DNA of 64,000 nt from Chloroflexota bacterium (lineage in GTDB: Bacteria; Chloroflexota; Anaerolineae; Aggregatilineales; Phototrophicaceae). Positions 36,852 to 46,317 of this stretch are shown in pieces. The stretch spans positions 1-64,000 of the forward strand of contig JAPPEU010000088.1 of NCBI GenBank assembly GCA_028875245.1. The letters run 5' to 3'. Position 1 is the first letter of the stretch. The number at the start of each line of letters is the position of its first letter. The notes below the pieces were generated by a model. That model saw only the letters and a program-made list of their open reading frames with translations, had not been told where the DNA came from and searched no databases. The translations under genes and the position numbers were made by a program.

Positions 36852-38582
36852 TTAGGTCAAGCCCACGAGTCGAATGCCGATTGAAGAATAGCGCACGCGC
36901 GGATCAAGATAATAGCGGAATGATGTTTGCGCGCGGTCGCAGGGGCTGACGAAACTGCCGCCCGCGACGGCGCGGCGAAAGTCCCGCCCCGCATCAGCAG
37001 CGGCGGCCGTATTCAGCGTCCATTCCCATATATTGCCGGCCATATCGTATACGCCATAAGGGCCGACGCCCTTGTGATAGCGGTCGACCGGCGTCGTTGA
37101 TTTGAGCCCGGTCTCAAGCGTGTTGCAATGCTCCTCATCAAATTCATCGCCCCAAGGATAATATCGATCATCGTCGCCTTTTGCCGCCCGCTGCCATTGC
37201 GCAATCGTTGGCAGGGAAATCTTCATTTGAAGCAGGTTGCCCAGCCAGCCGGCAAAGGCCATCGCCTCGTACCAGTTTACGTTTTCCCGCGGTCGATCGT
37301 CGCCGCTGAAGCGCGCTTCGGCAACGCCCTTGCCCAAGTTGAACCAGCGCCTGGCATGCTCCGAAAAGCCCCACCAGCGCGGGTTCCGATAGCCGTCCTC
37401 GGCCTTCGCGAAGATGGCGAACTGCGCATTGGTCACCGGATATTTGCTCATCACAAAATTGTCAACCTGCTCAGTCACTTCGCCGAAGTCTTCATCAGCG
37501 CCCACGATACTTGACAGGGTCACGGTTCCGTGGGGAACGTCACACCATTGTAGCATAGGCAGGACTTCTTTTACGCTGAGCCCCGCGTCATCAATGGCGC
37601 GTTCGTCGCTTGCGGCGATAATTTCCGGCCGGGTAATCTCGGCGGCAAGCGCTCTGGCGGGCGCAGCATGGGCTTGCGCGCGGGCCGCTGGTTCGCTGGG
37701 GCCGTGTTTGACAGGCGCTTGGCTTAGGCTTGCGTTTGGCGCATTCGCCGGCGGCCGCCCGGCTGCTCGCGCTCCTGAGGGGCGGGGCGCCCCGCCTTCC
37801 GCCGCCCGGGCTGTTGCGCCATTTTCGCAGAAGCGGCGCAACCCGCGGGGATCATAATCGCCGAATTCCAATCTAAATTCCGCCAGCGCTTCGCAAGCCA
37901 GCTTGCGCGTGCTTTCAAAGGCGAAGAGCGCGACGATGTGCTGGTACTCGCGTTGCGCTTCTCTTGTCTCGCTGCGCTCCGCCACCGCGCTCTCCGCAAT
38001 GCGAAGCAGCTTGTCCAGGCTAACGAAGCGCGATTGGTAGCCGCTTGACTTCGCCTGTTTCAGCAGCAAGACCGCATTGTCATAATCGCCCTTTTCCAAC
38101 GCGCTCACTGCCTTGCTGATCAACGCTGCCGGGTTGGCAATGGAAGCGGGATTGCTCTCGGCGGCGTCGCTGGCCGCGCTGAGTTTGGGCGATGCGCCGG
38201 CCCGCTGTCTTTCCACCACCAAAATCGCGTTCAAGAGCTGCGCCACATTTTCCACGGTCAAATTGTCGCACAGGTCAACGTATTGCCACTCCTTCATCGT
38301 CTCCGGCAACACGGTCTCGCGGTTGATCAGAACAGGAATGATGTCTCGTTTCAAGCGCAGCGCGATCTCAAGCTCGCGGCGACAGTACAGCGACGCCACC
38401 GAATCGGGCGAGAGCAAATATATGAAAACTTCGCACCAATCCAGCCGGCGCAAAATCTCCTTCCACCAGTCCTGCCCGGCATAGAGACGCTGGTCATACC
38501 AAACATCGTGGGCATGCAAGGTCTCGATTATGCGGATGCAATAGGGCTTGTCGACGCGGGCATAGCTGACGAAGATCTTCAT
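36852..38582 (-). CDS. TIR-FGE fusion protein (TIR domain plus formylglycine-generating-enzyme-like domain)
   Basis: A 576-residue protein. Residues 1-120 form a TIR domain beginning MKIFVSYARVDKPY; YCRRE at 66-70 contains Glu70, the position of the catalytic Glu in NAD-cleaving TIR domains. A helical segment (145-265) and an Ala/Pro-rich linker (265-325) follow. The C-terminal FGE/SUMF1-like domain runs from about 345 to 576 (YPVTNAQFAIFAK; NWYEAMAFAGWLG; YPWGDEF; GNIWEWT; GGSF..PCDRAQTSFR). The two-Cys copper centre of true formylglycine enzymes is not present, so this half is probably a binding module. The ATG overlaps the stop of the TIR-NACHT-HEAT gene (ATGA), implying coupled translation. 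Confidence 0.85.
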   Translation of the reverse strand: MKIFVSYARVDKPYCIRIIETLHAHDVWYDQRLYAGQDWWKEILRRLDWCEVFIYLLSPDSVASLYCRRELEIALRLKRDIIPVLINRETVLPETMKEWQYVDLCDNLTVENVAQLLNAILVVERQRAGASPKLSAASDAAESNPASIANPAALISKAVSALEKGDYDNAVLLLKQAKSSGYQSRFVSLDKLLRIAESAVAERSETREAQREYQHIVALFAFESTRKLACEALAEFRLEFGDYDPRGLRRFCENGATARAAEGGAPRPSGARAAGRPPANAPNASLSQAPVKHGPSEPAARAQAHAAPARALAAEITRPEIIAASDERAIDDAGLSVKEVLPMLQWCDVPHGTVTLSSIVGADEDFGEVTEQVDNFVMSKYPVTNAQFAIFAKAEDGYRNPRWWGFSEHARRWFNLGKGVAEARFSGDDRPRENVNWYEAMAFAGWLGNLLQMKISLPTIAQWQRAAKGDDDRYYPWGDEFDEEHCNTLETGLKSTTPVDRYHKGVGPYGVYDMAGNIWEWTLNTAAAADAGRDFRRAVAGGSFVSPCDRAQTSFRYYLDPRVRYSSIGIRLVGLT

Positions 38583-41500
38583 GCGTCTATCCGCTTCTCC
38601 GCGGGGCCGACCGCCTCGAGCAATGCCCGGCTGGCGTCGCTGTCGATGCGCTGCAGCGTCTGCACGGCGAGCTCATGCAGCGATTCGTCCTCCCAGGAAG
38701 GCTTGTCGCAGTCATTAAGCAGTTGCTTCAGGATGGGCAAATCCGTCTCGTTCATGAGTGGGGCCAGCTGCCGCATCGCAAAGCAGCGCAGGTGAAAACT
38801 GCTGTCGCTTAACGCAAGCTCCAGCTGCGGGCGGGCGCTGCCGGGCTCGATCTGGTGGATGGCTCTCAGCGCGGCAAAGCGAACAAACTCATCCTCATCA
38901 GCCTTGAGCCGCTTTGCCAGTGGCGGGATCGCCGTCGGGTCGCCCATTTCGCCCAGTGCTTCGGCGGCGGTCTCACGAACGGCCTTGCGCGCGCTTTGCA
39001 GCAGCGGCACGATGCGAGCCGCCAGGCCCTTGGCATCCAGCTCGACCAAGGCGCGCAGGACGGCGACCTGCACAATCCAGCTTGGATCGTCGAGGCGCGC
39101 GCTCAATGCCGATATCGCCGCCCGATTCCGCAGCACGGCCAGCGCCTCGGCCGCCGCCCAGCGCACACTCCAGTTCGCATCTCGCAGCGAATCGCAGAGC
39201 AAGTTCAGGACTTGCGGATTCTCCTTGCCGCGCAGGTGCCGCGCGAACTTCCGCAAAAACTTTGCCGCCCTTTGCGTCCTGCCCCAATCGTCATCGCGCA
39301 GCACTGCTATCGTGCGGATGATCTTTTCTTCGTCGCTGAATGCGGTTGACGCGCTGTCCACCGCCGAGTCTAAGCTTGCGGCGGGCGCCATGCGATTCCT
39401 GCCGCCGTCTTTCGCAGATGATTCAATTGCCCGCAAGGCGTCGCGCGCCAGTTGACCAATGGTGACGCCGCGATAGGCTGCCCTGCGCCCATCATCAAGG
39501 AGCGTGCCCAAGGCGGCGGCCGCCGGTTGATGGCGAGCGCCGCCGAGGATGTCGATAGCGGCTGCAACGGTCGTCGCATTGTCGCTGTCCAGTAAATCGA
39601 CAAGCGCGTCGCTGTCCAGCGATGGCATCGTCTTCAGGAGATTGGCAACCGCATCCACGATCTTATAATCGGGGTCGGCCAGGGCGGCGGCGACTGCCTT
39701 TCTCGCCGACACCTCATTCTCAAAGTGAGCCAATGATTCGTAAGCGGCGAGGCGAATGCGTCCGTCCTCGTCATGCGCGGCTTCCAGCAGCGGAGGCAAG
39801 GCGTCGCTCGCCGCGTAATCCTTCAGTTGTGCCAGCGCATGACAACGCTGCTGCCAATCGGCGTCGCTCAGTTGATTGCGCACCGGGGCCGGCAGGGCGC
39901 TGCCCGGCGCCGCTTCCGCCTGAGATCTGATGTCATTGAAAAGTGGCCGGCCATAAACCAGCGCCTCGATATTGCTGCCGGCGACAATCATGGACTCGGG
40001 CGGATCGCTCAGGACGGCGCTGATGGCTTGCAATAGCTGTTGGAAGCCCTGAGGGTTCGGCAAATGCTTGATTGATTGCGCTATCCGGTTGCGCAATTCT
40101 TCGGCGTTTGACTTCGAGAGGATCGCCGTTTCCACCTCTTCCGGCAGGTCGACCGATTGCGCTGCGATTTGCGCCAGGCCGATGGCAATATCGATTTCAT
40201 CGCTGTCAACCACCACATCGTAGAAGCCGGGACCCAGCGTTAAACGCCGCGCGTCCGCCAGAGCCAGCAGCCGGCTCGTCACCCGCCGCTTTCTTTTGGC
40301 CAGCGCTGTGATGACGGCTGCCCGATGCCCCGGCTGGTCTTGCGACCAACGCAGGACACGAACCAGCAAGTCAGAATAGGCGAATTTCATCAAAGCCAGG
40401 ACGAGCTCGCTCTGGTCGGCTCTATCGCCATTTTCCAGGTCATCCAGCAGCAGAATCGCTGCGGGCAGATACTTGATCTCGCCGAGCAGCCAGATAGCGT
40501 TCCGGCGGCGCTGACGGTCTTGCTGACCCGAGAGCTTCACCAGGTAGGCCAGCGCCAGCGATAAACCGTAAGGCCCAAGTCGATCTGTTATGTGCGCGCC
40601 GGACGCCTGATCCAACGCTTCAACCAGTTGGATAAAATCGAGTGGCAATTCAAGCGGCAGCGCGCGAATCTCACGCCAAAGCCACAATTGCTGCGCGTTG
40701 CCGTAACGCGCCAGTTGACCAACCAGCATTTCAGCCGTTTGCGCCGCGTTGGGCAGGGCGTTGATGGCATCGCGAAAGGCCTCGTGAGCGGCCGGGTTCT
40801 GCGCGCAGAGCTGCACCAGTTTTTTTATCAGTGTTTCCCCGAATTCGCTGGACAGCTCCGGGTGCCGCCGCAAGCAGTGGGCGGCGAGAAAGGGGTCAAT
40901 ATCGGCGATTTGATCGATGACTTGGAGCCGACTGTCTTCGGATAGGCCGCTGACCAGCACGAGGGTCAATTGGTCCCATTTACTTGGTATGCGCCCCCGC
41001 CCGGCTGCGAATTCCGGCCGGGTCAAGTATTTGTTCAAGCCGTCTTTCTTGAGCGCTTCGACAGCCAGACTCCGCTGAATCGATTCTGATTGGAAGCGCA
41101 GTATCGCTCCACATTGCTCAATCAGGCCGATTTCCAGCGCGCGATCCATAACTCGCGGGTCGATCGACTGACCAAGGGTTGAAGCGCGAGGCAGGAAGCG
41201 GTGCTTGTCTTGCAGCATCATCGACCAGGCGAGCCTCTGCAAACCGGTCAGAACATCCTTATCGTCCAGGCCGCCGCTTGCTGTGGGCCATTGCTGGCTG
41301 CGCAGCGCGATCAAGGCGGGCAGCGGATCACGGTGCCATTGGTTGAATGCCAATGCCCGGTCCGCCGTAAGTAATTCCACGCCGATCGCCAGGCTGTCTA
41401 TCCGCCCGTTCTCGATCAGGGCGCCTTTCTGCTTCAATAGCTGTCGGAAACTGTTCTGTTGATCAAGCGTGAGATAACCGCTGGAGAAGCTCTGCGCGAG

Positions 41501-42523
41501 CGCCGAATTGAGGCCCGCTATTTGTATGACAGGCAGCTTCGGCAAAACGCTTGCCGTGGAGCTCGCCAATACGACGATCCGATGGCCAGGGCTGGCGTCA
41601 ATCCATTGACTTATCGCCGAGACCCGCGCCGGATGCCCGCTGGCGAAATCGCTCCAATTGTCGAGTATCAAGAATGTCTGCTGCTGGTCCAGCCAGTGCT
41701 GCCAATGCGTCAGCAGCGGCCATTGCGATTCGACAAATGCGCCGAAGTCCTGATGGCGCGTATCCCAAAGCGCCAGATCAAGCCAGACGGGGACAGCCTC
41801 GTCCTTATCGCGCATCGCCGCGTGCGCTTGCTGGAGCGCCAAAAGCCTGGCGAAATAAGTCTTGCCGCTGCCCGCTTCCCCGCGCAGGATGAATTGCGGT
41901 TCCGCCTGGGCATGCGTCAGCAAATTGTCGATCAGCATCGTGCTGCCAGCCTTTTTCACCGTGAAGTCCCAGGGCATATTGGGCTGATACATCCTCGGAC
42001 GAATGTCCCCCGCGCCCGCTCCGGCGCTGTTGCGCAGCGATGCCCATGACGTGGGCATCTTGGCCAGGGCAAGCTCGAGCTCTTGAATAAAACCGCGCAG
42101 ATAATCGAGCCGCTCGCCCGTCTTTTCCACCGCTTCCGATTGCGGGATCTGGCTCAAGAGATTTTCCACGCTGAGGTCAGTCGGGTCGTCGAACCAGCGG
42201 CGGAAGTCGATCCAGTCGCTGAAGGTGAAATCAGCAATCATTTCAGTGGAGAAATCGCGCGGGATCACCGCGGTTACGGCGATGCCGCGGCTTTCAAAAT
42301 GCTCGAACTCGGCCCGGCAGTAAGGCGACTCCAGATAATCATCGGTTGCGAGGGCAATGACGCCGGTGGCGCGCGGCCTCAGCTGGCGGATTTTGGCGCT
42401 CCAATCTTCAGTGAGGTCGATTTCGAAGCGGTCAAGCCACACATTGCGATAATAGCGGAGCAGCAAGGTGACAAGCTGAAAGGCGTGGGCGCTATCGATG
42501 TTGTGATAGGAAAGATAAATCAA
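38579..42523 (-). CDS. TIR-NACHT-HEAT repeat protein
   Basis: A 1314-residue sensor-switch-effector protein. The TIR domain (1-125, starting MIYLSYHNID) keeps a candidate catalytic Glu72 in YCRAE. A P-loop NTPase of NACHT type has Walker A GEAGSGKT (215-222) and Walker B-like TFLILDNW (283-290). The remainder is helical, with regular HEAT-like repeats from about 880 to 1300 (for example NWSVRWAAAEALAVL; SWIVQVAVLRALVEL; DEFVRFAALRAI). TIR effectors cleave or cyclise NAD, and HEAT arrays often sense ligands. The initiator is TTG 42523: no ATG or GTG exists between it and the in-frame TGA upstream, and TIR begins at once. Confidence 0.87.
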   Translation of the reverse strand: MIYLSYHNIDSAHAFQLVTLLLRYYRNVWLDRFEIDLTEDWSAKIRQLRPRATGVIALATDDYLESPYCRAEFEHFESRGIAVTAVIPRDFSTEMIADFTFSDWIDFRRWFDDPTDLSVENLLSQIPQSEAVEKTGERLDYLRGFIQELELALAKMPTSWASLRNSAGAGAGDIRPRMYQPNMPWDFTVKKAGSTMLIDNLLTHAQAEPQFILRGEAGSGKTYFARLLALQQAHAAMRDKDEAVPVWLDLALWDTRHQDFGAFVESQWPLLTHWQHWLDQQQTFLILDNWSDFASGHPARVSAISQWIDASPGHRIVVLASSTASVLPKLPVIQIAGLNSALAQSFSSGYLTLDQQNSFRQLLKQKGALIENGRIDSLAIGVELLTADRALAFNQWHRDPLPALIALRSQQWPTASGGLDDKDVLTGLQRLAWSMMLQDKHRFLPRASTLGQSIDPRVMDRALEIGLIEQCGAILRFQSESIQRSLAVEALKKDGLNKYLTRPEFAAGRGRIPSKWDQLTLVLVSGLSEDSRLQVIDQIADIDPFLAAHCLRRHPELSSEFGETLIKKLVQLCAQNPAAHEAFRDAINALPNAAQTAEMLVGQLARYGNAQQLWLWREIRALPLELPLDFIQLVEALDQASGAHITDRLGPYGLSLALAYLVKLSGQQDRQRRRNAIWLLGEIKYLPAAILLLDDLENGDRADQSELVLALMKFAYSDLLVRVLRWSQDQPGHRAAVITALAKRKRRVTSRLLALADARRLTLGPGFYDVVVDSDEIDIAIGLAQIAAQSVDLPEEVETAILSKSNAEELRNRIAQSIKHLPNPQGFQQLLQAISAVLSDPPESMIVAGSNIEALVYGRPLFNDIRSQAEAAPGSALPAPVRNQLSDADWQQRCHALAQLKDYAASDALPPLLEAAHDEDGRIRLAAYESLAHFENEVSARKAVAAALADPDYKIVDAVANLLKTMPSLDSDALVDLLDSDNATTVAAAIDILGGARHQPAAAALGTLLDDGRRAAYRGVTIGQLARDALRAIESSAKDGGRNRMAPAASLDSAVDSASTAFSDEEKIIRTIAVLRDDDWGRTQRAAKFLRKFARHLRGKENPQVLNLLCDSLRDANWSVRWAAAEALAVLRNRAAISALSARLDDPSWIVQVAVLRALVELDAKGLAARIVPLLQSARKAVRETAAEALGEMGDPTAIPPLAKRLKADEDEFVRFAALRAIHQIEPGSARPQLELALSDSSFHLRCFAMRQLAPLMNETDLPILKQLLNDCDKPSWEDESLHELAVQTLQRIDSDASRALLEAVGPAEKRIDA

Positions 42524-42577
42524 GCTCTCGTTGATGACAGAACCCCTCAGCGCGCAAGTATTTCATTTACCTAGCTC

Positions 42578-42583
42578 ATTATA
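42578..42583 (-). promoter_or_regulatory. Candidate -10 element for the TIR operon
   Basis: TATAAT on the minus strand, 54 bases before the TTG start of the TIR-NACHT-HEAT gene. ATGACA lies upstream at a spacing of 20, longer than ideal. Confidence 0.35.
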
Positions 42584-42713
42584 CTCTTGGCCCGCTGATC
42601 TGATGTCATTTACGGCCGCAATTCTGGTTTTTGTTTTCGTGGCGCAGCCTGTCGAAGCCACTTCGCATCGGCTATGATGCAAGCTCAGACGGCGGCAAAT
42701 TGGCGGCATCGCA

Positions 42714-43622
42714 ATGTCTGGTTCCGGAATCTGGCGCGGCACAATCTACGGCATTACGGCGGCGACTATCTGGGGCGGCATGTATGTCGTTTCCGATGTG
42801 ACACTGTTGGCGCTGCCGCCCTTTACCTTGTTGAGCCTGCGCATTCTTTTGGGCTTGACGGTTTTGTTCCCGCTGGACCGGGCAAAGGGTCAGCCCGTGC
42901 CGGACGGGCGGACGAAACTGGCGCTGCTTGGGGTTGGCGCGGTCGGCCTCGGCATCAGCCTGGGCGCGCAGTTTGTCGGCACCGATCTTTCCACGGCCGT
43001 CAACGGCGCCCTGGTAACCAGCGCGTCGCCGGCTTTCGTCGTGCTCTTCGCCCTGATTCTGCTGCGTGAAAAGCTGACCCTCGCGCGCCTGGCCAGCGTT
43101 GCCCTCGCGAGCGCCGGCGTGCTGGTGATATTGGATCCGGCCGCAGCCGAGTTCGGCTCGGAGACCTTCCTCGGCGATGTTTTTCTGGCGATCGCGGCGG
43201 TGACCTGGGGGTTGTATTCGGTCCTGGTGCGGCGCGTTACGATGCGGCATTCTCTGCCCGCGCTGACGGTGACGGTCTACGCCCTCTTTGGCGGTCTCCT
43301 GCTTTCCCTTCCCGCCAGCTTGATTGAATTGTCTCAGCAACCGATAGGGCAGGTCGACGCGAGCATCGTCCTGGGCGTGCTCTATCTTGGCCTGGTTTCG
43401 ACAGCTTTCGCGCTATTGTTGTGGAATCGCGCCTTTGCCTTGGTTCCGGCGACGGTGGCCTCCCTTTGTTTCTTCGCCCAGCCGCTTTCCGGCGCCTTCC
43501 TGGCTGCGCTGTTCCTCGGCCAGGAGCTGACACTGACGCTGTGGGTCGGCGGCGGACTGATCGCAGCGGCGGTCCTGCTTTCGCTTGCGCGCGCGCCGGT
43601 GGCCGCCTCAGTTAGCCAGTGA
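42714..43622 (+). CDS. EamA-family (DMT) transporter
   Basis: A 302-residue membrane protein of ten helices built from two EamA repeats (about 10-140 and 155-290). The first helix reads GITAATIWGGMYVVSDV and the end of each repeat has the family's signature (RLASVALASAGVLVIL; LGQELTLTLWVGGGLIAAAVLL). These drug/metabolite transporters export amino acids or other small solutes; the substrate is not predictable. It is divergent from the TIR operon and convergent with the kinase gene, whose end it overlaps by 11 bases, so it is probably monocistronic. Confidence 0.9.
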   Translation: MSGSGIWRGTIYGITAATIWGGMYVVSDVTLLALPPFTLLSLRILLGLTVLFPLDRAKGQPVPDGRTKLALLGVGAVGLGISLGAQFVGTDLSTAVNGALVTSASPAFVVLFALILLREKLTLARLASVALASAGVLVILDPAAAEFGSETFLGDVFLAIAAVTWGLYSVLVRRVTMRHSLPALTVTVYALFGGLLLSLPASLIELSQQPIGQVDASIVLGVLYLGLVSTAFALLLWNRAFALVPATVASLCFFAQPLSGAFLAALFLGQELTLTLWVGGGLIAAAVLLSLARAPVAASVSQ

Positions 43623-44751
43623 GCAAGGCTCTCGCTTCTCGCGCCATTTTCAACAGCCGAAACCGGCGCACATCAGCGAAAAGCCGGGCGACTTCATCAA
43701 GGCTGGTCATGCCATGCGTTCGCAGCATTTGTCTATGTCCGCCCGCATCGCGCAGCATTTCAAGGTCTTGTTTGACGCCGGCCAACCCGCGCAATACCAT
43801 GGCGCAGGTGAAGCCGATGCGCGCCAGTTCAGGCTCCCCCCGCCAGCCGGCTTGACGCAGCCCGGCGATATAACCGGCGAAGACAGCCTTGTCCAGCTCG
43901 TCGGCGTACGCCGCTGTGAAGCCCTCATAAAAGAGACTGACCGCCACCAGGCAGACCAACTCTTCGCCAATCGCGCCGATCGATGCCAGCGCCCAATCCA
44001 GCAGAATGACTTCATCTTTGCGATGCAGGATGTTGCGGCGGAAGGCATCGGTATGGCAGAGCGTTTGCGGCAGCTGCGCCAGGGCGTCCTGGAACAACCG
44101 ACGCTCATGCCATATCGCCTCGATCTCGTTTCTGGCGTCCATGGGCAGGGCGGTCCGCGCCAGGGGCGTCTCAAGAAGGGGCTCCAGATTGTCCAGCCTG
44201 TCCGCCAGCCCGGGTATGATGGCGCTGTGCCAATTCTGGCTGAGCCAGGCCTGTGTCGGCGGGGATGCTCCAGTGAGCCAGGCGCCGTTGAAGCGACCGA
44301 GACGCATGGCGATATCGTGAAAGTCGGCAATGGACCAGGCGCCCTTGCTGTCTGTGATCGCTTCCATCCATATCCAGCAGCTGTCGCCGTAGTCGTCGGC
44401 GCGGTAAATCTTCGGCGTTGAGAAGGTGTTGGCGGGCATGTCATCGAGCATCCCGGAGCGGTAAACCTCGAATTCGCGTTTCCAATAATAGGGCGAACGC
44501 TCGTCTTCGCTCCGGCGCTCATAGAGGACTTTGATGATAAATGAGAGGGGCTGCCTTGCTGATGCGCGCAGCCGAAGGCGGTAGAGCCCGGTCCCGCCGA
44601 CAGCGCTTCCAAAACCGCCATGCACCGGTTCGTAATCCCAGGATTGAACCTCAAGCCCAGCGCAGCCTGTGGCGGCCCGCGACAGTTCGCTAAGGGCTGA
44701 CGCCGACAGGGACGCCAGTCTCGCTTGGGTCTTGTCGAGATGCCTTGACAC
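43612..44751 (-). CDS. APH/choline-kinase-fold phosphotransferase
   Basis: A 379-residue member of the aminoglycoside phosphotransferase/ecdysteroid-kinase-like superfamily. The catalytic loop is LCHTDAFRRNIL (HxDxxxxN) near residue 235 and the metal-binding Asp follows in VILLDWALASIG. The N-lobe has a Gly-rich loop (GGFGSAVGGTG) and the Lys in FIIKVLYER. The substrate may be a small hydroxylated metabolite or an antibiotic; nothing in the sequence decides. It lies 5 bases after the end of livF on the same strand, so it may be cotranscribed with the liv operon. Confidence 0.85.
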   Translation of the reverse strand: MSRHLDKTQARLASLSASALSELSRAATGCAGLEVQSWDYEPVHGGFGSAVGGTGLYRLRLRASARQPLSFIIKVLYERRSEDERSPYYWKREFEVYRSGMLDDMPANTFSTPKIYRADDYGDSCWIWMEAITDSKGAWSIADFHDIAMRLGRFNGAWLTGASPPTQAWLSQNWHSAIIPGLADRLDNLEPLLETPLARTALPMDARNEIEAIWHERRLFQDALAQLPQTLCHTDAFRRNILHRKDEVILLDWALASIGAIGEELVCLVAVSLFYEGFTAAYADELDKAVFAGYIAGLRQAGWRGEPELARIGFTCAMVLRGLAGVKQDLEMLRDAGGHRQMLRTHGMTSLDEVARLFADVRRFRLLKMAREARALLTG

Positions 44752-44756
44752 GAGAA

Positions 44757-45467
<711 letters not shown>

Positions 45468-45486
45468 GAAGGAATCCCGCGTTCGA

Positions 45487-46299
45487 TTAGAGTTCGTGCA
45501 TTTGCGCCGCGCCCCGCCCCAGATAAGCTTCAATCACATCGGGATTGCTTTGAATGTCGGCCGGCAAACCCTCTGCGATCTTGCGCCCGTAATCGAGCAC
45601 GGTGATATGCTCCGAAATATCCATGACGACGCGCATATCATGCTCAATCAAGACGATTGTGATGCCAATCTCATCGCGGAGCCGGCGTATGAAATCGGTC
45701 GTTTCTATCGTTTCCCGCGGATTCATGCCCGCCGTCGGCTCGTCCAGCAGGATCAGCTTTGGTTTGCTGGCGAGGGCGCGGCCGATCTCCAGGCGCCGCT
45801 GGTCGCCATAAGGCAAATTCTTCGAGAGCATGTCGCCCTTGCCCTCTAGGCCGACAAAGTAAAGCAGCTCCCGCGCCCGATCTTCGGTCAGCTCATCTTC
45901 CTGGCGCGTGGAAGGCAAGCCCAGTATCGCGCCGATCCAGGTCGATTTCAGGTGCGGCTCCTGCCCAACCATGATGTTCTCAATCGCGGACATATTGCTG
46001 AACAGGCGTATGTTCTGATATGTGCGGGAGATGCCCGCCCGCGTGATCTGGTCGGGCGAACGGCCGTTGATGCGCGCGCCGGCGAAAAGAATCTCGCCCT
46101 CGTCAATCTCATAAAAGCCGGTGATGCAATTGAAGAAGGTGGTTTTGCCTGCGCCGTTCGGCCCGATGATGCTGGCAATCGCGTTCTCGGGAATGTAGAA
46201 GTCGAGGCTGTCGACGGCGACCAAACCTTCAAAGCGCTTGGTCATGCCTTTGGCTTCCAATATCGCATTGCGCCCGTCTTTGTTTTTTTCCGCCATCAT
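45487..46299 (-). CDS. livG: Branched-chain amino-acid type ABC transporter ATP-binding protein LivG
   Basis: The second ATPase, 270 residues. Walker A is GPNGAGKTT, the LivG-type loop NIRLFSNMSAIENIMVGQ follows, the signature segment is LPYGDQRRLEIGRAL, and Walker B LILLDEPTAGMNP is characteristic of LivG. The short interval of 18 bases to livM supports one operon. Its family-typical C-terminal segment (NPDVIEAYLG) is present. Confidence 0.93.
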   Translation of the reverse strand: MMAEKNKDGRNAILEAKGMTKRFEGLVAVDSLDFYIPENAIASIIGPNGAGKTTFFNCITGFYEIDEGEILFAGARINGRSPDQITRAGISRTYQNIRLFSNMSAIENIMVGQEPHLKSTWIGAILGLPSTRQEDELTEDRARELLYFVGLEGKGDMLSKNLPYGDQRRLEIGRALASKPKLILLDEPTAGMNPRETIETTDFIRRLRDEIGITIVLIEHDMRVVMDISEHITVLDYGRKIAEGLPADIQSNPDVIEAYLGRGAAQMHEL

Positions 46300-46317
46300 C
46301 GCCTGCCTCCTCGCGCG

